Assembly (NCBI GenBank): GCA_900769285.1
Contig: CAAGGB010000294.1
Span: 1-11,399, forward strand
Reading direction: 5' to 3'
DNA from: Victivallales bacterium
GTDB lineage: Bacteria > Verrucomicrobiota > Lentisphaeria > Oligosphaerales > Oligosphaeraceae
DNA: 11,399 nucleotides
Shown here in pieces: positions 1 through 6,299 of this stretch. Under the pieces are notes generated by a model, which saw only the letters and a list, made by a program, of their open reading frames with translations, made no database searches and was not told the origin of the DNA. The stretch's first letter is position 1; each line of letters opens with the position of its first letter. A program made the translations under genes and the position numbers.

Positions 1-1446
1 GAGTATCTGTCCGACGGCCTCCCCGGCGCTCCGGTCCAGCTTGAACTCGAAGATGAAGACCGTCCTCGCCGTGCGGACGTAGGCGTCGATGCGCCCCTGA
101 TTGGTTCGTGACTCCGCCTCGATGACGCTTCCCAAAAGCAGGAAGGTGATGAAAAAGATGGTCTGGTAGTAGTGCTCGTCCCCTCCGCGGATGTCGTAGG
201 GGATGCTGGCGAAGTAAGACTGGAGCATCGCCATGAACTGCTCCAGGTCATCGCGCCGCATCGCGTCCGTCAGCCTGAAGACCAGAGACGACATCGCGGC
301 ATCCTTGTATCCGCTGTAGTAGGCCAGCAGTTGGGTATTGAAGGCCTCCTCCACCTCATGGTTGGGAAAGCCGAGGAGGAACATGCTCGCTCCCATGAGT
401 CCCGGCAGCACCTTTCTGATGGTCAGGTATCCGGTCTGCCAGAGCAGCCCAAGGGGATCGATGTTCTCCACCTCGTAGGCGCCGAAGGCGAGGGAGGAGA
501 CGGGAACGGTGAGCGCCTGCTCGAAATTGAACCGTGTGGTCTTGGCCAGCTCAAACAGCGCCGTGGTCACGCCGGTCGTGCCCCAGTAGTTGTCGAACTC
601 GTACTGCCTGCTGAAGAAGCTGGTGATGGAGACGGGATTGCAGACGTGGAGGTCCGCCTTCGAGAAGCGGTACCCGTCATACCATTCGAGGAGCCGCCGC
701 ATCAGCCCATCCTCCGTGATCTCATGCGCCCTGGCGGCCGCGGCGAGCCGCTCGGCGAAGCAAGTCCGTATCTCCTCCTCCGTGAAGCCCAGCATCCCCG
801 CGAAGTCGGCATCCAGGGTGAGGTCCGTCAGGTTGTTCAGCTCCGAGAAGAACGACACATGGCAGAATTTGCTCACGCCGGTCACCAGGACGAAGCGAAG
901 CATCGCCGCCTTCTCCTTGATCACGGAGTAGAGCACCTTGAGCGACGCCAGGAAGTCGGGGCAGCTCTCCTTGGCGATGTTGCCCAGGATGGGCTTGTCG
1001 TACTCGTCCAGGAGGATGACGACGTCGCCCCTCCGGTCATGGAGCGTCCGGATGAGCTCGTGGAACATCGTGTCCGGGGCGCCGTCCTGGAGCGGGACGC
1101 CATGGCGCTCGGCCTGCTCGCGGAGCATGAGCCTGAACCGCTCCTCCATCTTCTCCACGGTGCCGAAGTCGCGCCCGCCCAGGTCCAGATGGATGACCGG
1201 ATGGACGTCCCAGCCGTAGCGCTTGCCGTCGAGGGCAAGCCCCCGGAACAGCTCACGACGACCCTCGAAGACGGCCTCCAGCGTCGACACCAGCAACGAC
1301 TTCCCGAAGCGTCGCGGGCGCGACAGGAAGTACAGGCCCTTGGCGGGCCGGATCAGCCTCCAGACGTACTCCGTCTTGTCCACATAGAGGAAATTCCCCT
1401 GTATCAGGTCCCTGAATGAGTATACGCTTGTCGTCAGATCCTTCAT
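1..1446 (-). CDS. AAA-ATPase-like protein with C-terminal PD-(D/E)XK nuclease-like domain (partial, 3' end outside window)
   Basis: This frame is open for 482 codons from an ATG at 1446 to the window edge, with no stop, so the C-terminus is missing. Family members are usually a little over 500 aa. The N-terminal half matches the AAA-ATPase_like family (PF09820). It has a variant Walker A, RPRRFGKS (residues 43-50, Lys49), in which Arg replaces the first Gly, as is typical of this family, and a Walker B VVILLDEYDKPI with D147-E148. The FPNHEVEEAF motif lies mid-C-terminal. The end carries PD-(D/E)XK-type residues (PF08011/DUF1703-like): Asp454 in GRIDAY and E467-x-K469 in FEFKLD. A GGGGAGG Shine-Dalgarno (1452-1458) lies 5 bases before the ATG. 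The cellular role of the family is unknown; a DNA-acting or selfish/defence role is only inferred. AGG, AGA, GGA, ATA and TCA codons are more frequent here than in the neighbouring core genes. Confidence 0.93.
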   Translation of the reverse strand, partial: MKDLTTSVYSFRDLIQGNFLYVDKTEYVWRLIRPAKGLYFLSRPRRFGKSLLVSTLEAVFEGRRELFRGLALDGKRYGWDVHPVIHLDLGGRDFGTVEKMEERFRLMLREQAERHGVPLQDGAPDTMFHELIRTLHDRRGDVVILLDEYDKPILGNIAKESCPDFLASLKVLYSVIKEKAAMLRFVLVTGVSKFCHVSFFSELNNLTDLTLDADFAGMLGFTEEEIRTCFAERLAAAARAHEITEDGLMRRLLEWYDGYRFSKADLHVCNPVSITSFFSRQYEFDNYWGTTGVTTALFELAKTTRFNFEQALTVPVSSLAFGAYEVENIDPLGLLWQTGYLTIRKVLPGLMGASMFLLGFPNHEVEEAFNTQLLAYYSGYKDAAMSSLVFRLTDAMRRDDLEQFMAMLQSYFASIPYDIRGGDEHYYQTIFFITFLLLGSVIEAESRTNQGRIDAYVRTARTVFIFEFKLDRSAGEAVGQIL

Positions 1447-1471
1447 GATGGCCTCCCCATCGTGTCCCCGA

Positions 1472-1489
1472 GCCTTTCACCGGAAAGGC
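1472..1489 (-). other. Stem-loop in the 5' leader of the AAA-ATPase-like gene
   Basis: A perfect 7-bp inverted repeat, GCCTTTC / GAAAGGC, with a 4-base loop sits between the putative promoter (1540-1567) and the ribosome binding site (1452-1458). It is not followed by a T-run, so it is unlikely to be an intrinsic terminator. It could be an operator or an RNA structure in the leader. The inverted repeat is seen directly; any function is inference. Confidence 0.5.
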
Positions 1490-1539
1490 GTTCTCGCCGG
1501 GTGATGTGCGACCTTGACGGGGGAAACGTCGTCGCGGGC

Positions 1540-1567
1540 AACGTAGCATGGGAAACGGCGATTGCAA
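1540..1567 (-). promoter_or_regulatory. Putative sigma70-type promoter of the AAA-ATPase-like gene
   Basis: On the minus strand a -35-like TTGCAA (1562-1567) is followed after 16 bases by TACGTT (1540-1545), which is preceded by TGC as in an extended -10. It lies about 94 bases before the ATG at 1446, in the 178-base gap after lepB. The same architecture occurs before bamA and, with a 17-base spacer, before rplM, which raises confidence. It suggests this gene is transcribed independently of lepB. Confidence 0.5.
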
Positions 1568-1624
1568 GCGGGAGCGACGGACTCCCCGGGCGCGGTCAGC
1601 GACTGCCTCGCGCGGTCGTCGTCG

Positions 1625-3208
1625 TCACAGGGCATGGCGACGCTCGACGACGGGCATGGTCGGCGGCGTGTCACCGAGCGTCTCGTCGGGCTCGCAGCGG
1701 TCGGGGAGTCCCCAGCGGCGCGAGAGCGGCCACCAGACGAAGCCGGGCGTGCCGACGAGGTTGGCGCGTGGGACGCTGCCGAACCAGCGGCTGTCCCAAC
1801 TGTTCTCGCTGTTGTCGCCCATCATGAAGTAATGGCCGTCGGGGACCTCGAATTCGTCGTCGTTGTCGGTGAGGTAGACGGCGGAGCCGGCGGTGCTGCC
1901 GAGCTGTGGGTTGCGTGACATGTGTGAGTAGCCCCGGTACCCGCCGCGCATGGAGGCGAGGCGGTCGAACGCGGGGTTGACGGAGCCGTCGAGCAGCCGG
2001 AATTCGGTCTCGCCCCGCGGGCGGACGTAGAGTCGGCGGTCGCGGATGCGGAGCGTGTCGCCGGGGAGTCCGACGAGCCGCTTGATGTAGTAGCTGCCGC
2101 CGAAGGGTCGTCCGTCGGCGGAGACGAGGCCGGTGGTGAGGAATACCATGGGGTCGCCGCGGCGCGGCTCATGGAAGAGGAGCCCCAGGCGGTTCACGAA
2201 CAGATGGTCGCCCGACTCGGCGTAGCCGCGGATGACGACCTCGCCGGCGCCGAAGCGCCAGCCGAGGCCCTGCGGGTGGAGGTAGTAGGCGATGAGAGTC
2301 GCCTTGACGTCCTCGGCGGGCAGGTCGAAGCGGTATTCGTCGTCGCCGATGCGGAGGGTGGTGACGGGGCGTCCGCGGTCATCGCGCGTCTGGCGGAGGG
2401 TGCTCCAGTCGAGCTGTCCGTCCTGGCGGGCGAAGACGGTCTGCTCGCGGCCGTCGTAGTCGGTGTAGTGGAGGAGCGGGTAGCCGGCCTGGAGGGCGAG
2501 CGGCCCGCGCTGGCAGCGTCGTGTCCGGAAATCATGGAGCATGGCGCGGGTCTGCTCGGGGGTTCCGGGGAAGGTCACGGTGCGGTTCCCGAGACGGAAG
2601 GAGGACTCCGGGAGAAGGGGCCGGCTGCCGGCGGAGACCTGGAGCGTGTCCCAGTCGAGCTGGTCGCCGTCCGCCTCGGCGACGATGTCCACGGCGCTCC
2701 GGCTCAGGTTCCAGTAGGAGAGGAAGCGGACGACGGGGTTCATGGATGGCGGCTCGTCCTCGGCGCGGAAATGGATGCCGTAGAGGGTCGGCTGCATGCT
2801 GCCGGTCGGGATTTTGAAGGGCTGGATGAAGAGCGCGCGGATGCCGAACGCGACGCCCAGGGCGACCACCAGCACCTCCAGGCGCTCGCCCAGCCACGCC
2901 AGCCGCCCGCGGGGCGGCAGCGCCTTCTCCAGACGGCGCTGAAGCTGCGCCGTGCAGTGGCGGCACGCCTCCGCGTTCCCGTCGCGCAGCGTCTGCGAGG
3001 CCGTGTCCAGCATGGCGCGCAGCTCGTCGCAGGTGGCCGCCGGCAGGATGTCGCCGTCGCGCAGCAGGAGGCTGCGCACCTGCCGGCGCAGACGGCGCAG
3101 CTCGTGGCGGACGCGGGCGTCACCGGTGCGGACAAGCCCCAGCAGCGTGTCGCCGAAGAAGAACCAGACGACCGCCAGGTCGAACAGGACGATGACATAG
3201 AGTGGCAT
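1625..3208 (-). CDS. lepB: Signal peptidase I, enlarged form with internal insert
   Basis: The product is a membrane serine protease that removes signal peptides from exported proteins at the periplasmic face of the inner membrane. The 527-aa product has a first membrane segment at about residues 3-19 and a second at about 110-126, leading into the catalytic box IPTGSMQPTL with nucleophile Ser137. The general-base Lys376 lies in YYIKRLVGLPGD, and the last conserved box is GDNSENSWDSRWFG (464-477). Serine and lysine are some 240 residues apart because a segment of about 200 residues (roughly 145-345) is inserted; E. coli LepB is only 324 aa. Chlamydial LepB is also known to be unusually long. 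The insert contains two related repeats. A CxxC (C82, C85) lies between the two membrane segments. It follows lepA after 34 bases, the classic lepA-lepB order. A GGAG lies upstream of the start at a rather long spacing. No clear terminator follows. Confidence 0.96.
   Translation of the reverse strand: MPLYVIVLFDLAVVWFFFGDTLLGLVRTGDARVRHELRRLRRQVRSLLLRDGDILPAATCDELRAMLDTASQTLRDGNAEACRHCTAQLQRRLEKALPPRGRLAWLGERLEVLVVALGVAFGIRALFIQPFKIPTGSMQPTLYGIHFRAEDEPPSMNPVVRFLSYWNLSRSAVDIVAEADGDQLDWDTLQVSAGSRPLLPESSFRLGNRTVTFPGTPEQTRAMLHDFRTRRCQRGPLALQAGYPLLHYTDYDGREQTVFARQDGQLDWSTLRQTRDDRGRPVTTLRIGDDEYRFDLPAEDVKATLIAYYLHPQGLGWRFGAGEVVIRGYAESGDHLFVNRLGLLFHEPRRGDPMVFLTTGLVSADGRPFGGSYYIKRLVGLPGDTLRIRDRRLYVRPRGETEFRLLDGSVNPAFDRLASMRGGYRGYSHMSRNPQLGSTAGSAVYLTDNDDEFEVPDGHYFMMGDNSENSWDSRWFGSVPRANLVGTPGFVWWPLSRRWGLPDRCEPDETLGDTPPTMPVVERRHAL
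2282..2671 (-). repeat. Two-copy internal repeat within the LepB insert
   Basis: LepB residues about 180-227 and 262-309 align with a constant offset of 81-82 residues. QLDWDTL (183-189) matches QLDWSTL (265-271), FRLG (204-207) matches LRIG (285-288), and F213, E218, A222 and L224 match F294, E299, A303 and L305. The pattern is QLDWxTL, about 14 residues, [FL]R[LI]G, then FxxxxExxxAxL. The DNA copies are diverged, so this is an old protein-level duplication, not a recent tandem repeat. Its function is unknown. Confidence 0.75.
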
Positions 3209-3242
3209 GGTGGATGGCTGCTCCGTGGATGGGGGGCGACGG

Positions 3243-5060
3243 CTACTTGCTGTCGTCGTTGTTGCTGCGCAGGACGGCGACGAACGCCTCCTGCGGGATG
3301 TTGACGTTGCCGACCTCCTTCATGCGCTTCTTGCCCTCGCGCTGCTTGTCGAGAAGCTTGCGCTTGCGGGTGATGTCGCCGCCATAGCATTTGGCGAGGA
3401 CGTTCTTGCGCAGCTGTCGGACATCCTCGCGGGCGATGATACGTCCGCCGATGGCGCCCTGGATGGCGATCTTGAACTGCTGCGGGGGGATGGCGTCGGC
3501 GAGGCGCTCGCAGATGGTGCGCGCGCGCATGACGGCGCGGTCGGCGTGGCAGAGGGAGGCGAACGCGTCGACGGGCTCGCCGTTGACGAGAATCTCGAGC
3601 TTGACGGTGGGGGCCTTCTCGTAGCCGTCGGGCTCGTAGTCCATGCTGCCATAGCCGCGGGTCACGGTCTTGAGGCGGTCGTAGAAGTCGAGGACGATCT
3701 CGTGGAGCGGCATGCGCGCGGTCATCATGATGTGCAGCTGGTCGACGGTGTCGGTCTTGAGGCAGAGTCCGCGCTTGTCGAGGATGAGGTTCATGATGGC
3801 GCCCATGTAGGTGGTCGGGGAGATGATCTGGGCCTTGATCATGGGCTCCTCGACATGGTCGATGGCGTTCGGGTCGGGCATGTAGAGGGGGTTGTCAATC
3901 TCGCGCATGGAGCCGTCCTTCATGTAGACGTGGTAGACGACGCTGGGATAGGTGAGCAGCAGGTCCATGTTGTACTCGCGGCTGAGGCGCTCCTGGACGA
4001 TGTCCATGTGGAGGAGTCCGAGGAAGCCGCAGCGGAAGCCGGCGCCGAGGGCGACGGAGCTCTCGGGCTGGGCGAAGAACGCGGCGTCGTTGAGCCTGAG
4101 CTTGGCGATGTTGAACTTGAGCGCCTCATAGTCGGCGGAGTCGATGGGGTAGATGCCGCTGAAGACCATGGGGCGGACGTGCTGGAAGCCGGGAAGCGGC
4201 TCGTCGCAGGGCTGTGCCGCATGGGTGACGGTGTCGCCGACATGGATGTCCTGCGGCGTCTTGATGGAGGTGATGACGTAGCCGACCTCGCCGCTGCGCA
4301 GCTCGGCGGCGGGCTTCATGCCGGGGCTGAAGAAGCCGACCTCCTTGACCTCGGCGTCCTGCTCGGTGCTGAACATCCGGATGGCGTCGCCGGGGCGGAT
4401 GGTGCCGTTGACGACGCGGACGTAGATGACGACGCCGCGGTAGACGTCGTAGACGGAGTCGAAGACGAGCGCCTGGAGCGGCTTGGCCTCGTCGGTGACG
4501 GGCGCGGGGATGCGCTTGACGACCTCCTCGAGGAGGTCCTCGACGCCGAGTCCGCTGCGCGCGGAGACCTGCAGGACCTCCTCCTTGGGGATGGTGAGGA
4601 GCTCCTCGAACTGCTCGAGGCACATGGGGACATTGGCGGCGGGGAGGTCGACCTTGTTGATGACGGGGACGATGGCGAGGTTCTGGCGCATGGCGAGGTT
4701 GACGTTGGCCATCGTCTGCGCCTGGACGCCCTGGGCGGCGTCGACGAGGAGGATGGCGCCCTCGCAGGCGGCGAGGCTACGGCTGACCTCGTAGGCGAAG
4801 TCGACGTGTCCTGGGGTGTCGATGAGGTTGAACTCGTACTCCTGTCCGTCGCGGCTGGTGAACTGCATGCGGACGGGGTGGGACTTGATGGTGATGCCGC
4901 GCTCCTGCTCCAAATCCATGGCGTCGAGGATCTGGTCATGGAACGTGCGGGCCTCGATGGTCTTCGTGTGGAGGAGGAAGCGGTCGGCCAGCGTCGACTT
5001 GCCGTGGTCGACGTGGGCCACAATGCAGAAATTGCGTATGGTCTTCAGGTGCTCGTTCAT
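3243..5060 (-). CDS. lepA: Elongation factor 4 (LepA) translational GTPase
   Basis: LepA/EF4 is a ribosome-binding GTPase related to EF-G, linked to back-translocation, stalled ribosomes and ribosome biogenesis. The 605-aa product has the usual length (about 600). GTPase motifs are clear: G1 AHVDHGKS (15-22), G3 DTPGH (81-85), G4 NKVD (135-138) and an SARSG G5-like motif near residue 166. The LepA-specific C-terminal domain ends with the typical GKKRMKEVGNVNIPQEAF. It is the third gene of the bamA-permease-lepA-lepB run, 81 bases after the permease and 34 before lepB. The start at 5060 matches the family N-terminus (LKTIRNFCIVAHVDHG). No Shine-Dalgarno is visible in the 20 bases before it; a pyrimidine-rich leader is present instead. 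The gene contains no TTA, CTA or TCA codons, in keeping with strong GC-driven codon bias. Confidence 0.98.
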   Translation of the reverse strand: MNEHLKTIRNFCIVAHVDHGKSTLADRFLLHTKTIEARTFHDQILDAMDLEQERGITIKSHPVRMQFTSRDGQEYEFNLIDTPGHVDFAYEVSRSLAACEGAILLVDAAQGVQAQTMANVNLAMRQNLAIVPVINKVDLPAANVPMCLEQFEELLTIPKEEVLQVSARSGLGVEDLLEEVVKRIPAPVTDEAKPLQALVFDSVYDVYRGVVIYVRVVNGTIRPGDAIRMFSTEQDAEVKEVGFFSPGMKPAAELRSGEVGYVITSIKTPQDIHVGDTVTHAAQPCDEPLPGFQHVRPMVFSGIYPIDSADYEALKFNIAKLRLNDAAFFAQPESSVALGAGFRCGFLGLLHMDIVQERLSREYNMDLLLTYPSVVYHVYMKDGSMREIDNPLYMPDPNAIDHVEEPMIKAQIISPTTYMGAIMNLILDKRGLCLKTDTVDQLHIMMTARMPLHEIVLDFYDRLKTVTRGYGSMDYEPDGYEKAPTVKLEILVNGEPVDAFASLCHADRAVMRARTICERLADAIPPQQFKIAIQGAIGGRIIAREDVRQLRKNVLAKCYGGDITRKRKLLDKQREGKKRMKEVGNVNIPQEAFVAVLRSNNDDSK

Positions 5061-5082
5061 CGATTTGCGGAATTCACGTTTT

Positions 5083-5121
5083 GGGAAATGGAGGGGAAGG
5101 GGAAGTGGAACAGAGGGGAAA
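5083..5121 (-). other. Polypyrimidine tract in the lepA leader
   Basis: On the minus strand this 39-base stretch is C/T except at three positions (5089, 5106, 5111). It sits 22 bases before the lepA start codon, in the 81-base gap after the permease gene. No Shine-Dalgarno lies between it and the ATG. Pyrimidine-rich leaders can bind ribosomal protein S1, but that function here is inference. Confidence 0.5.
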
Positions 5122-5141
5122 CGGCGGCGCGGACGGCGGGG

Positions 5142-6239
5142 TCAGTGGCGTCCGAGGCGCCGGATGGAGAGGATGCCGCCGGCCAGGTAGAGGACGTTCG
5201 GAAGCCAGACCATCCACTCCGGATGCAGCTGCGGGCTGCGCTCCAGCATGTCCGCCAGCAGCAGGAACACGTAGAAGCCCAGCGCCAGCACCACGCAGAT
5301 GAGCAGCCCCACCGACAGCTCGCTGCGGCGGCCCCGTATCCCGAACGGCAGCCCCAGCAGCAGGAACGAGAACGCCGACAGCGACAGCGACACGCGGCTG
5401 TGCAGATCCAGCAGCAGCGAGCACGTCTCCTGGCGGTCGCCCGCCGCCAGCCGCAGCCGCCCGAACAGCATCCGCACATCCAGGTACTTGGACTTGCGGC
5501 TAAGTCGGCGGCGGTCCAGCGACTCGCCATACGACAGCGGCAGCGTCAGCTCGCGCGCGCTCATCGCCACGCGCGCCTCCGCGCCGCGCTCGCCGAAGCT
5601 CAGCTCCGTCACGCTCGCGTCCTCCAGCCGCACCAGCAGCCGCGACTCCTCGAAGTCCGCCGTCAGGCGACCGCGCTCGGCCGTCACGGCCAGCGCCGTG
5701 CCGCCCTTCTCGCGCAGCAGCAGCTGCACGCCCATGAGCTCGTCGCCGTCACGGCCGGCGATGCGCAGCTGGCAGTCCGACGACAGCGCCGTGTACTCGC
5801 CTGGCTCCAGCATCGACAGCGGCGCGCTCGCCAGCGCCGTCCACTTCAGGCGCTCGCCCTCGTAGCGGCACAGCGGCGACACGTACAGCGACAGCGTCAG
5901 GCAGACCGCGCAGCAGACGAAGCTCAGCACCAGCCCCGGGGCGATGATCTGCCACAGGCTCACGCCGCTCGCCTTCAGGGCGCTGATCTCGTTGTCCGAC
6001 GACATCCGCCCGAACACCAGCACCGTCGACACCAGCATCGAGAGCGGCACCGTGAAGCGCAGCATGTCCGGTATCATGTACAGCAGGAAGCGGCCCAGCA
6101 GACCGAAGCCGACCCCCTTCGTCAGCAGCTCGAAGGCGCGGAAGAAGTGACCCGAGAGCATGACGAAGGTGAGCACGCCCAGCGCCAGCAGCAGACTGCC
6201 GAGCAGACTGCGGAAGATGTACCAGTTCAGTGTCCTCAT
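5142..6239 (-). CDS. LptF/LptG-family permease (lipopolysaccharide export)
   Basis: LptF/LptG permeases (PF03739, formerly YjgP/YjgQ) pair with the ATPase LptB to extract LPS from the inner membrane and pass it to LptC. The 365-aa product has the family layout. Membrane segments lie at about residues 7-29, 46-76 (one or two spans) and 94-121; a beta-jellyroll-like periplasmic domain spans about 130-270; further membrane segments lie at about 282-300, 308-332 and 342-360. The family signature appears as SSDNEISALKASGVS (80-94). It follows bamA after 60 bases and precedes lepA after 81. Diderm bacteria usually have adjacent lptF and lptG; only one family member is here, so the partner must be elsewhere. 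Sequence alone does not tell me whether this is LptF or LptG. No Shine-Dalgarno is visible; the ATG is preceded by a strong hairpin. Confidence 0.92.
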   Translation of the reverse strand: MRTLNWYIFRSLLGSLLLALGVLTFVMLSGHFFRAFELLTKGVGFGLLGRFLLYMIPDMLRFTVPLSMLVSTVLVFGRMSSDNEISALKASGVSLWQIIAPGLVLSFVCCAVCLTLSLYVSPLCRYEGERLKWTALASAPLSMLEPGEYTALSSDCQLRIAGRDGDELMGVQLLLREKGGTALAVTAERGRLTADFEESRLLVRLEDASVTELSFGERGAEARVAMSARELTLPLSYGESLDRRRLSRKSKYLDVRMLFGRLRLAAGDRQETCSLLLDLHSRVSLSLSAFSFLLLGLPFGIRGRRSELSVGLLICVVLALGFYVFLLLADMLERSPQLHPEWMVWLPNVLYLAGGILSIRRLGRH

Positions 6240-6248
6240 GCGTCGTCA

Positions 6249-6281
6249 GGCGGCGCGCCGACGCGTTTGTCGGCCGCCGCC
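6249..6281 (-). other. Strong hairpin between bamA and the LptF/G-family gene
   Basis: GGCGGCG+GCCGAC pairs with GTCGGC+CGCCGCC to give a 13-bp stem with one bulged base (6256) and a 6-base loop. It starts 18 bases after the bamA stop and ends 9 bases before the permease ATG. No T-run follows, so it is not a standard intrinsic terminator. It could stabilise the upstream bamA message against 3' exonucleases, uncouple the two genes, or limit ribosome access to the permease start. Pairing is seen directly; the role is inferred. Confidence 0.7.
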
Positions 6282-6299
6282 CGGAATCCGTCGGCCTGG

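Noticed and set aside
172..1419. Plus-strand open frame of 415 codons
   Set aside because: It is the complementary-register shadow of the AAA-ATPase-like gene; its stop corresponds to the TCA codon at residue 10 of that gene. Composition is low complexity and no domain is recognisable.
1447..1624. Terminator after lepB
   Set aside because: GGGAG and CTCCC can pair around a 7-base loop near 1566-1590, but no T-run follows, so I do not call a terminator.
2171..3304. Plus-strand open frame of 377 codons
   Set aside because: It lies opposite lepB and the start of the lepA-lepB gap, with biased composition and no recognisable motif.
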